Below, piece after piece: positions 1 to 5,035 of a stretch of 5,035 bases of DNA. This stretch comes from Chloroflexota bacterium. Lineage in GTDB: Bacteria > Chloroflexota > Limnocylindria > Limnocylindrales > CSP1-4. Where the stretch lies: NCBI GenBank assembly GCA_030271555.1, contig JARXKQ010000117.1:1-5035 (forward strand), in the 5' to 3' direction. The notes beneath the pieces were generated by a model that saw only the letters and a program-made list of their open reading frames with translations, was not told the origin of the DNA and did not search any database. The translations under genes were made by a program, and so were the position numbers. Position 1 is the first letter of the stretch; every line of letters begins with the position of its first letter.

Positions 1-1
1 C

Positions 2-415
2 CCGCACGGCCATAACCACGAAGACGACCACCACCGCCCGGAGGGTTGGCACGAGCACGACGGCATGGGCCACACCCACCTGCCGCAGCCGGCCATGGGC
101 CGGCGTGGGCTTTTCGCCCTGGGTCTGTCGGGCGGGATGATCCCGTCGGTATCGGCGTTGCTGGTGCTGATCGGCTCCATCTCGATCGGTCGGCCGGTCT
201 GGGGCATCGTGCTGACCGTCGCCTTTGGCATTGGCATGGCGACAGTGCTGGTCGGAGTCGGCCTCGCCCTCGTTCACGCCCGCAAGCTTGTTGAGCGGCT
301 CCCGGTGGCCGGCAGGCTCAGCTTTGGTCAGCGCCTGCCAATCGCGACCGCGGCCGTTGTTCTGGTCGCCGGCCTGCTCATCGCCGGCCAGGGGTTGCTC
401 GCCATTACCGGGTGA
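2..415 (+). CDS. NicO/RcnA-family nickel/cobalt transporter, C-terminal part (5' truncated by window edge)
   Basis: The reading frame is open from the left edge to the TGA at 413-415, giving 137 residues; the true start lies outside the window, and the ATG at 65 is internal. Residues 1-26 are a His/Asp/Glu-rich hydrophilic loop with nine histidines, the metal-binding loop typical of NicO/RcnA and related Ni/Co permeases. Three hydrophobic segments follow, at about 36-60, 65-91 and 113-135, and the protein ends right after the last. The first contains GLSGGMIPSVSALLVLIG, which matches the family's conserved GG-x-x-P-x-x-SAL signature, although the cysteine often found after the proline is serine here. 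Such proteins sit in the inner membrane and move Ni2+ or Co2+; the direction (uptake or efflux) and the exact metal cannot be told from this part. The gene converges on the minus-strand operon, with 48 bases between the stop codons. No regulator or metal-responsive operator is visible because the 5' end is missing. Confidence 0.85.
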   Translation, partial: PHGHNHEDDHHRPEGWHEHDGMGHTHLPQPAMGRRGLFALGLSGGMIPSVSALLVLIGSISIGRPVWGIVLTVAFGIGMATVLVGVGLALVHARKLVERLPVAGRLSFGQRLPIATAAVVLVAGLLIAGQGLLAITG

Positions 416-463
416 CAGGCGTGGGCCATGCATCCGCAGCACCGAACTGTGGAGTTACACGCC
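416..463. other. Short convergent intergenic gap
   Basis: These 48 bases separate the stop codon of the transporter gene (plus strand) from that of the R3H ATPase gene (minus strand). They contain no gene and no T-run, so no textbook intrinsic terminator for either direction is seen inside the gap. The only nearby fold is the short hairpin at 467-480, inside the last codons of the ATPase gene. Confidence 0.6.
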
Positions 464-2494
464 CTAGCCGCTTCTGCGGCGGATACGCGGAGCGGCTTCG
501 TCCGGATACAGGCGAACTCGGCGGTAGGGCTCGCGACCACGTGAGTGCGAGACCAGGTTGGCCCGCTCGGCCATCTGGTGCTGCAACCTGCGGATGTACG
601 CGTTCTGGGGTGACAGCTCGACCGGTTTGGCCTGCTCGTTGACCAGGCCGATCGCCTCCTCCACCTCGCGCAGCGCGGCGTCGCGCGGGTCGATCTCGAG
701 CGCGAAGACAGAGGTCAGCGCCGATTCCATCTGGACCATGGTGTTCGACTTCAGCACGAAGACTGGGAGGCCGCGCTCCTCAGCCTCGCGCAGGGCCGGC
801 GCCTTCTGCTTGAAGTAGTTGCGCAACGTTATGACCACGTCTGCCTCTTCGGCATCGCGCACCAGGGTCACCGGTAGCTGCAGCTCGCGCACGGCCTGCT
901 CTAGCCGCTTGTGGCTTACGCCATAACCCAGGACGTTCAGCGTGGGCAGGCTGGTCTCGCCGGCGGCCGGCAGCCGGGTAGGCCGGCGATCGCCGGTCAG
1001 CTCATCGTCGTCGAACTGCGCCTCCTGTTCGAGCGCGTTGAGCTCGATGTCCTCGGCCTCATCGTCGGCCAGCCCTGATGGACCACTGCTTTCCTCGGCG
1101 CGCAGTTGCGTGATCGCTCTCGTGGCTGAATCGCGCCACTCACGCTGGCGCTCCAGCTCGCGCGCGTCGCGCGCCCGTTGATCGGACACCGACGTGCCGC
1201 GCTCCAGCGGTCCGCGATCGGCTAACTCTCCCTGTCGAAAGGGGCCGCCGCCACTGGCGCCCCCATTCGAGCCGCCCGGGCCGCGCCGCCAGCCGCCGCT
1301 CGCGCCGGGCCGGTAGCCCGGTCGGGCGCCGCGTTCCTGTTCGAATGGCCGCGCGTCGGGACGCCAGCCGGGCTCGGTCCGCCACCCACCGCCGAAGCTC
1401 GCCGTGCCCTGTCCGACCAGGCCGCCAAAACGCTCGCCGGGAATCTGGGACTGCGGGCCTGGTCGTGGCCGCGCCTGTGAGCGATGCACGCCACCCTCGT
1501 CGCGCCAGCGCAGCTCGGGCGCGACTGGATCGCCGCGCAACATCGAATCGACCGTGTCGGCAACGTCGGGATGAACCATTACCCGGTCGCGCGACTGGAT
1601 CTCGACGACAACATCGAAAGTCGGCGGCGCCTTCCGCTCCAGGACGCTCTTCTGTGTCCGGCGCCGGCGCGCCTCTTCATCGCCCAGGGTGACGCTCTGA
1701 ATGCCGCCGATCAGGTCGGACAGCGTGGGGTTGAGCATCAGGTTGTCGAGGTTGTTGCCATGCGCCGTGCCGATCAGCTGCACGCCGCGCTCGGCGATCG
1801 TCCGCGCTGCGGACGCCTCGAGCTCCGTGCCGATCTCGTCGATGACTATGACCTGGGGCATGTGGTTCTCGACCGCCTCGATCATCACGCCGTGCTGCTG
1901 CTGCGGCGTGCGCACCTGCATGCGCCGCGCGCGGCCGATGCCCGGATGCGGAATGTCGCCATCGCCCGCGATCTCATTGCTCGTGTCCACCACGACCACG
2001 CGCTTGTCGAGCTCATCGGCCAGGACGCGGGCCGCTTCACGCAGCATGGTCGTCTTGCCGATGCCCGGCCGGCCCATGATCAGGACGCTCTTACCCGACT
2101 CGACCAGGTCCTTGACGATCTCGATCGTGCCGAACACGGCGCGACCAATGCGCGCCGTCAGACCCACGATCTTGCCGCTCCGATTCCGGATGGCGCTGAT
2201 CCGATGGAGCGTGCGCTCGATACCCGCGCGGTTGTCCTCGCCGAACGAACCGATGTGGTCGACGACATATTGGATGTCTTCCTCGGACACCTCGCGCGGC
2301 AGCAGCGTCTCCTCGCCACCGCCGCCGAAGCGCGCCTCGGGCGGCCGGCCCAGGTCCATGATGACCTCGATCAGGTCGCGCTCGGGCGGGAGTGCGCGCA
2401 GGCGGTCGGCAATCTCCGGGGGCAGCGCGATAAGAAGCGCCTCGAGGTCGGGCGCGGTGGTGTCGTCTGGTCGGTTGGTTGGTCGGTCGGTCAT
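464..2494 (-). CDS. Ycf45/SpoIIIAA-like AAA+ ATPase with C-terminal R3H nucleic-acid-binding domain
   Basis: This cytoplasmic P-loop ATPase has 676 residues. The N-terminal region (about 15-130) leads into the ATPase core, with Walker A GRPGIGKT at 141-148 and Walker B VIVIDE at 215-220. Between them is [20 protein letters not shown] (170-189), and after them [18 protein letters not shown] (244-261) then [12 protein letters not shown] (267-278). All are typical of the Ycf45 group, related to sporulation protein SpoIIIAA and secretion-type ATPases. Residues 334-431 are a Gly/Arg/Pro-rich linker and about 467-500 an acidic stretch. A conserved C-terminal module (517-600, starting [17 protein letters not shown]) precedes an R3H domain (about 615-664) with the defining R635-x3-H639. 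R3H domains bind single-stranded nucleic acid; the cellular role of this family is poorly known. The ATG overlaps the upstream GNAT-like stop codon as ATGA, which supports this start and translational coupling. The family assignment is strong; DNA or RNA as substrate is inference. Confidence 0.92.
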   Translation of the reverse strand: MTDRPTNRPDDTTAPDLEALLIALPPEIADRLRALPPERDLIEVIMDLGRPPEARFGGGGEETLLPREVSEEDIQYVVDHIGSFGEDNRAGIERTLHRISAIRNRSGKIVGLTARIGRAVFGTIEIVKDLVESGKSVLIMGRPGIGKTTMLREAARVLADELDKRVVVVDTSNEIAGDGDIPHPGIGRARRMQVRTPQQQHGVMIEAVENHMPQVIVIDEIGTELEASAARTIAERGVQLIGTAHGNNLDNLMLNPTLSDLIGGIQSVTLGDEEARRRRTQKSVLERKAPPTFDVVVEIQSRDRVMVHPDVADTVDSMLRGDPVAPELRWRDEGGVHRSQARPRPGPQSQIPGERFGGLVGQGTASFGGGWRTEPGWRPDARPFEQERGARPGYRPGASGGWRRGPGGSNGGASGGGPFRQGELADRGPLERGTSVSDQRARDARELERQREWRDSATRAITQLRAEESSGPSGLADDEAEDIELNALEQEAQFDDDELTGDRRPTRLPAAGETSLPTLNVLGYGVSHKRLEQAVRELQLPVTLVRDAEEADVVITLRNYFKQKAPALREAEERGLPVFVLKSNTMVQMESALTSVFALEIDPRDAALREVEEAIGLVNEQAKPVELSPQNAYIRRLQHQMAERANLVSHSRGREPYRRVRLYPDEAAPRIRRRSG
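467..480. terminator. Weak candidate hairpin at the convergent gene ends
   Basis: The sequence GCCGC-TTCT-GCGGC is a perfect 5-bp GC stem with a 4-base loop, located 52 bases after the transporter stop and just inside the 3' end of the ATPase gene. It could slow polymerase in either direction. The stem is short and no U-tract follows on either strand, so it is not a standard Rho-independent terminator. In DNA this GC-rich, such a stem can also occur by chance. Confidence 0.2.
1202..1495 (-). other. Low-complexity Gly/Arg/Pro-rich linker inside the R3H ATPase
   Basis: This part encodes residues 334-431 of the ATPase. By eye, 27 of 98 residues are glycine, 14 arginine and 12 proline, with recurring pieces such as [26 protein letters not shown] and GGASGGGPF. 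It separates the folded ATPase core from the C-terminal module and is followed by an acidic stretch. It is probably disordered, and its composition resembles RGG-type RNA- or DNA-binding tails. The reading frame stays open through it and the conserved C-terminal domain follows in frame, so it is a real part of the protein and not a frameshift artefact. Confidence 0.7.
2469..2492. repeat. Tetranucleotide tandem repeat (GGTY)6 at the ATPase start codon
   Basis: Six consecutive tetranucleotides occur on the plus strand: GGTC GGTT GGTT GGTC GGTC GGTC. On the coding (minus) strand they are GACC/AACC units that begin within the ATG codon of the R3H ATPase gene and encode the start of the protein, MTDRPTNRP. 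The array is imperfect (two unit types) and short. Loss or gain of one 4-base unit would shift the frame immediately after the start codon. Confidence 0.75.
2491..2494 (-). other. ATGA stop/start overlap, GNAT-like gene to R3H ATPase gene
   Basis: The TGA ending the GNAT-like gene (2491-2493) overlaps the ATG of the R3H ATPase gene (2492-2494), giving ATGA on the coding strand. Only a weak purine-rich stretch (GTGGGCAT) lies upstream, so initiation probably depends on re-initiation by ribosomes finishing the upstream gene. Confidence 0.8.
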
Positions 2495-3579
2495 CTGATG
2501 CCCACTGGGACGAGGGCTGGTTCCTTCACGCGTTCAGCTACCTCCCGCATTAGCAGCGATACCACGGCGAGGCTGCTGAATCCATTCTCGGCCAGACGAC
2601 GATCTAGCGGGGACTCGTAACCACGCACCGCACTGGCGACCCCCCGATCAGATCGGTGAAGTCTGGCCCGATCGAGCCGGCGCCGCCTGATCTGCTCGTT
2701 GATCGCTGACAGCCCGAAGGCGATCAGGTCGGTCGGGTCGTGCTCAGGCCGGCTGATGACTCGGAGGTAGTCGGGCTGGTCGGCCTTGGCCACGCCGATC
2801 TGGCAAAAGGCAAGCAGCTCCGGGCCTTTGGGCGAGGCCTGGACGAAAGCGTCGACGTCCGCGAAGCGCAGCAACGGCGTGAGCGCCGAGCGCGGCACGC
2901 GCCAGTGATTGCCCTGTCGCTCCCAATCGGGCAGACGGTAATCCTCGAGGCGCACCACCGGCGCGGGGGTCGCTGCGCGATAGAGCCGGTCCAGCTCCAT
3001 GGCGTCGAGCGGCTCAACGGCGCGGATCCCACTTTGTGCCGCGTCTGACGGAGACAGGGGTTCGGTGTACGGCTGGTCCGGTGGTCGGTAGAGCAGCCGC
3101 TCCTCGCCGTAGCGCGCGAAACCGGCTTGCATGAACAGCTCCACATTGCCGCCCTCGTCAGCGCACGCGACATGGAAGCGCAGCCCGCCCCGTTTGGCAG
3201 CGTCGCGCAGCAGGTGCTGAACGAGCCGGAAACGGATGTCGCCGGCGGTGCCGTCGTCAATCGCGTCGAGCTCGACAATGGTGAATTCATCGCGGATGCT
3301 CTCGTGCTCGACACGCGCGAGCCCGGTGACGTGGCCGTCATCCTCGTAGACATAGAGCTGGTCGCCCGGCAGGAACGCGCCCAGCGGCAGCCGGAAGAGC
3401 GTGAAGACACCGATGTGGCCGCTGCTGACCGGCAAACCCAGGGTACGCATTCGGCCGCTCGTCGCCCCGCCTTCACCGTGCGAGAGCCGCGACAGCTCGC
3501 TCAGGGCGGCGAGGTCAGTCAGCCGCGCGGCGCGCACTCGACCGCCGCGCCCAGTCGTCGTTCGGCGCGGCTCGATCAA
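2491..3579 (-). CDS. GNAT-family N-acetyltransferase-like protein, probable two-domain fusion
   Basis: A protein of 362 residues, about twice the length of a single GNAT domain. The N-terminal half opens with [18 protein letters not shown] (15-32), a typical GNAT first strand and helix. It continues with a strand pair around 73-91 ([19 protein letters not shown]), a helix at 113-130, and a C-terminal strand/helix/strand at 131-165 including [19 protein letters not shown]. The second half (about 184-347) repeats this plan, starting [19 protein letters not shown] and ending [20 protein letters not shown]. Neither half shows a clean acetyl-CoA loop (R/Q-x-x-G-x-G/A); in the first the expected site reads [12 protein letters not shown]. 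The substrate is unknown and activity is uncertain. The chosen TTG start overlaps the pdxT stop as TTGA; a GTG at codon 15 (3535-3537), exactly where the GNAT fold begins, is an alternative. No signal peptide or membrane segment is seen. The gene lies between pdxT and the R3H ATPase gene in the same apparent operon. Confidence 0.75.
   Translation of the reverse strand: MIEPRRTTTGRGGRVRAARLTDLAALSELSRLSHGEGGATSGRMRTLGLPVSSGHIGVFTLFRLPLGAFLPGDQLYVYEDDGHVTGLARVEHESIRDEFTIVELDAIDDGTAGDIRFRLVQHLLRDAAKRGGLRFHVACADEGGNVELFMQAGFARYGEERLLYRPPDQPYTEPLSPSDAAQSGIRAVEPLDAMELDRLYRAATPAPVVRLEDYRLPDWERQGNHWRVPRSALTPLLRFADVDAFVQASPKGPELLAFCQIGVAKADQPDYLRVISRPEHDPTDLIAFGLSAINEQIRRRRLDRARLHRSDRGVASAVRGYESPLDRRLAENGFSSLAVVSLLMREVAERVKEPALVPVGIR
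3576..3579 (-). other. TTGA stop/start overlap, pdxT to GNAT-like gene
   Basis: On the coding strand the pdxT TGA (3576-3578) overlaps a TTG start (3577-3579). A modest Shine-Dalgarno-like AGGCGGG lies within the last pdxT codons, roughly a dozen bases upstream. This favours the TTG start and coupled translation, but the downstream GTG at 3535-3537 cannot be excluded. Confidence 0.6.
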
Positions 3580-4232
3580 TTGCCGCGCGCCCGCCTAATC
3601 GGATGTGGGCGACGCGCAGAGCCTTCGCCCGGTTCGGCGTACTCGGCCGCCATCGTCGCGACGAGCGAGTGGAATCGTGTCTCACCGGCCAGTTCGGGAT
3701 GGAAGGCGGTGGCGATGACGTTGCCCTGGCGCACGGCAACGACGCGGCCGTCGTCAAGCTGCGCAAGCACGTCGACGCCCTCGCCAACACGCTCAACGAT
3801 GGGCGCACGGATGAAGATGGCGTGGACGGGCCGATCGCCCAGCACGGGCACGCTCAACTCCGACTCGAACGAGTCGAGCTGGCGGCCAAAGGCGTTGCGC
3901 TTGACGGTAATGTCGAGCAGCGGGAACACCGGCGCATCGCCGTCGCTGATCTCGACCGACAGCAGGATCATCCCGGCGCACGTCCCGAAGATGGGCGCGC
4001 CGCGCTGCGCGAGCTCGAGGATGGGCTGACGCAAAGCCCACGTGTCGATCAGCTTGCGGATGGCCGTACTCTCACCGCCGGGCAGGATCAGCCCGGCAAG
4101 CCCGTCGAGGTCAGCAGGAAGTCGCACAGGCAACGCGTCGACGCCGATCTCGCGCAGGATCGCGATGTGCTCGGCAAAGGCGCCCTGGACCGCGAGCACG
4201 CCGATACGCACCGGCCGCTCAGCTTGGGTCAT
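3576..4232 (-). CDS. pdxT: Pyridoxal 5'-phosphate synthase glutaminase subunit PdxT
   Basis: A class I-type glutaminase that hydrolyses glutamine and passes the ammonia to PdxS for PLP (vitamin B6) synthesis in the cytoplasm. It has 218 residues. Family motifs appear in order: IGVLAVQGAFAEH (10-22), LILPGGESTAIRKL (48-61) with the GGEST oxyanion segment, FGTCAGMILL (82-91) with nucleophile Cys85, KRNAFGRQLDSFE (111-123), and AFHPEL (176-181) with the His178/Glu180 dyad. All catalytic residues are present, so the enzyme should be active. The protein is about 20 residues longer than the B. subtilis form; the excess is mainly a basic, proline-containing C-terminal tail from about 201 (ending HPIRRARGN). 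The ATG at 4230-4232 lies 5 bases after the pdxS stop and no strong Shine-Dalgarno sequence is seen, so coupling to pdxS is likely. The stop overlaps the start of the next gene. Confidence 0.97.
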   Translation of the reverse strand: MTQAERPVRIGVLAVQGAFAEHIAILREIGVDALPVRLPADLDGLAGLILPGGESTAIRKLIDTWALRQPILELAQRGAPIFGTCAGMILLSVEISDGDAPVFPLLDITVKRNAFGRQLDSFESELSVPVLGDRPVHAIFIRAPIVERVGEGVDVLAQLDDGRVVAVRQGNVIATAFHPELAGETRFHSLVATMAAEYAEPGEGSARRPHPIRRARGN

Positions 4233-4237
4233 GTCCG

Positions 4238-5035
4238 CTACCAGCCGCGAACCGCCAGCCGCTCCGTTTCCGCGATCGTCTTCATCTCGATGCCCTTCAT
4301 CGGGCTGCCCAGGCCCTTCGAGACCTCAGCAATGATCTGCGGGTTGTCGAAGTGGGTCGTCGCCTGGACGATCGCCCGGGCGAAGCGCGCCGGCTCCTCG
4401 CTCTTGAAGATGCCGCTGCCCACGAACACGCCTTCCGCGCCAAGCTGCATCGCCAGCGCGGCGTCAGCCGGGGTCGAGATGCCGCCAGCCACAAAGTTGA
4501 CGACCGGCAGCTTGCCGTTCTTGGCCACGTCCTGGACCAGGTCGAGCGGCGCGCGCAGCTCCTTGGCCGCGACGAACAGCTCGTCCTGGCGCATGTTCTG
4601 GAGGGAGCGAATGCCGCTGTGCACGGCGCGGATGTGGCGCACCGCCTCGACGATGTTGCCCGTGCCCGCCTCGCCCTTCGTGCGGATCATCGCGGCGCCC
4701 TCGCTGATCCGGCGCAGCGCCTCACCCAGGTCGCGGCAGCCACACACGAACGGCACCTTGAACTGGTGCTTGTCGATGTGGTGCTCCTCGTCGGCCGGCG
4801 TCAGCACCTCTGACTCGTCGATGTAGTCGACGCCCAGCGCCTCCAGGACCTGCGCTTCGACGAAGTGGCCGATGCGCGCCTTGGCCATGACCGGGATGCT
4901 GACGGACTCCATGATCTGGGTGATCAGCAGCGGATCGCTCATGCGTGCCACGCCACCCGACGCACGGATGTCTGCCGGCACGCGCTCGAGCGCCATCACG
5001 GCGACGGCGCCGGCATCCTCGGCGATCTTGGCGTG
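4238..5035 (-). CDS. pdxS: Pyridoxal 5'-phosphate synthase subunit PdxS (N-terminus beyond window)
   Basis: PdxS is a (beta/alpha)8-barrel enzyme that makes PLP from ribose 5-phosphate, glyceraldehyde 3-phosphate and ammonia supplied by PdxT; the family forms a 12-subunit core. The frame stays open to the right edge, where the first visible residues are [19 protein letters not shown]. The GTG at 4997-4999 and the ATG at 4994-4996 are internal codons, not starts. There are 265 residues in the window; aligned by eye to the 294-residue B. subtilis enzyme, the first is position 30, with no net insertion or deletion. Both catalytic lysines are present: [11 protein letters not shown] (equivalent of Lys81) and [12 protein letters not shown] (Lys149). 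The phosphate-binding loops [19 protein letters not shown] and GVFVGSGIF are intact, and the protein ends in RGW as is usual. The catalytic Asp near position 24 lies outside the window. It is the first visible gene of the operon; the promoter is not in the window. Confidence 0.98.
   Translation of the reverse strand, partial: HAKIAEDAGAVAVMALERVPADIRASGGVARMSDPLLITQIMESVSIPVMAKARIGHFVEAQVLEALGVDYIDESEVLTPADEEHHIDKHQFKVPFVCGCRDLGEALRRISEGAAMIRTKGEAGTGNIVEAVRHIRAVHSGIRSLQNMRQDELFVAAKELRAPLDLVQDVAKNGKLPVVNFVAGGISTPADAALAMQLGAEGVFVGSGIFKSEEPARFARAIVQATTHFDNPQIIAEVSKGLGSPMKGIEMKTIAETERLAVRGW

Noticed and set aside
65..415. Transporter gene starting at the ATG at 65
   Set aside because: The same frame is open upstream and encodes the His-rich loop (PHGHNHEDDHH) expected in the middle of NicO/RcnA proteins, so the ATG is internal.
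1202..1495. Frameshift or inserted foreign segment in the R3H ATPase because of low-complexity sequence
   Set aside because: The frame remains open and the conserved C-terminal module and R3H motif follow in the same frame.
1701..2498. Open frame of 265 codons on the plus strand, rich in Ser/Arg/Met
   Set aside because: This is another antisense shadow of the ATPase gene; its serine- and arginine-rich composition comes from complementing GC-rich codons.
1484..2620. Long open frame of 378 codons on the plus strand, opposite the R3H ATPase gene
   Set aside because: It is a mirror frame of a GC-rich gene. The minus strand there carries Walker A, Walker B and the family motifs, while the plus-strand translation is His/Asp/Arg/Leu-rich with no recognisable domain.
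2724..3476. Open frame of 250 codons on the minus strand, overlapping the GNAT-like gene in another frame
   Set aside because: The translation is Ser/Arg/Ala/Thr-rich without structure, whereas the chosen frame gives GNAT-like secondary-structure order and overlapping junctions with both neighbours.
3603..4826. Open frame of 407 codons on the plus strand, opposite pdxT and pdxS
   Set aside because: It spans two genes with complete catalytic motifs on the other strand, crosses their junction, and shows no domain of its own. Antisense frames of this kind are a known artefact in GC-rich genomes.
4238..4999. pdxS starting at the GTG at 4997-4999
   Set aside because: The frame continues upstream to the window edge with conserved PdxS sequence ([13 protein letters not shown]), so this GTG is an internal valine codon.
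1..5035. CRISPR array, tRNA, riboswitch or insertion-sequence ends
   Set aside because: No spaced direct repeats, cloverleaf-like sequence, conserved riboswitch core or terminal inverted repeats with target duplications were seen. Nearly all of the window is coding.

Overview
This is a GC-rich bacterial window with densely packed genes, probably chromosomal and mostly housekeeping. Four genes read leftward on the minus strand and fill about 90% of it. One partial gene reads rightward at the left edge. No tRNA, rRNA, insertion sequence, CRISPR array or phage gene is visible. The organism cannot be fixed from the sequence. High GC, the DXP-independent PdxS/PdxT route to vitamin B6, and a Ycf45/SpoIIIAA-like ATPase with an R3H domain together suggest a Chloroflexota-like or other deep-branching GC-rich lineage. 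That is inference and low confidence.

Layout from left to right: (1) positions 2-415, plus strand, the C-terminal 137 residues of a NicO/RcnA-type nickel/cobalt transporter, with a histidine-rich loop followed by three membrane segments. (2) 416-463, a 48-base convergent gap with a small hairpin just beyond it. (3) 464-2494, minus strand, a 676-residue Ycf45/SpoIIIAA-like AAA+ ATPase with a long Gly/Arg/Pro-rich linker and a C-terminal R3H domain. (4) 2491-3579, minus strand, a 362-residue protein that looks like two fused, degenerate GNAT acetyltransferase domains. (5) 3576-4232, minus strand, pdxT, the glutaminase subunit of pyridoxal 5'-phosphate synthase. (6) 4238 to the right edge, minus strand, pdxS, the synthase subunit, lacking about 29 N-terminal residues that lie outside the window.

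Transcription of the minus-strand block runs pdxS -> pdxT -> GNAT-like -> R3H ATPase. The junctions are a 5-base gap, a 4-base TTGA overlap and a 4-base ATGA overlap, so this is very probably one translationally coupled operon whose promoter lies beyond the right edge. PdxS and PdxT form one enzyme complex: PdxT releases ammonia from glutamine and channels it to PdxS, which builds PLP from ribose 5-phosphate and glyceraldehyde 3-phosphate. The two downstream genes have no known role in B6 synthesis. Their tight coupling is the most interesting contextual point here. I see no convincing undescribed multi-gene system; the points worth a second look are the operon partnership, the disordered linker in the ATPase, a tetranucleotide tandem repeat at its start codon, and the unusual double GNAT-like protein.
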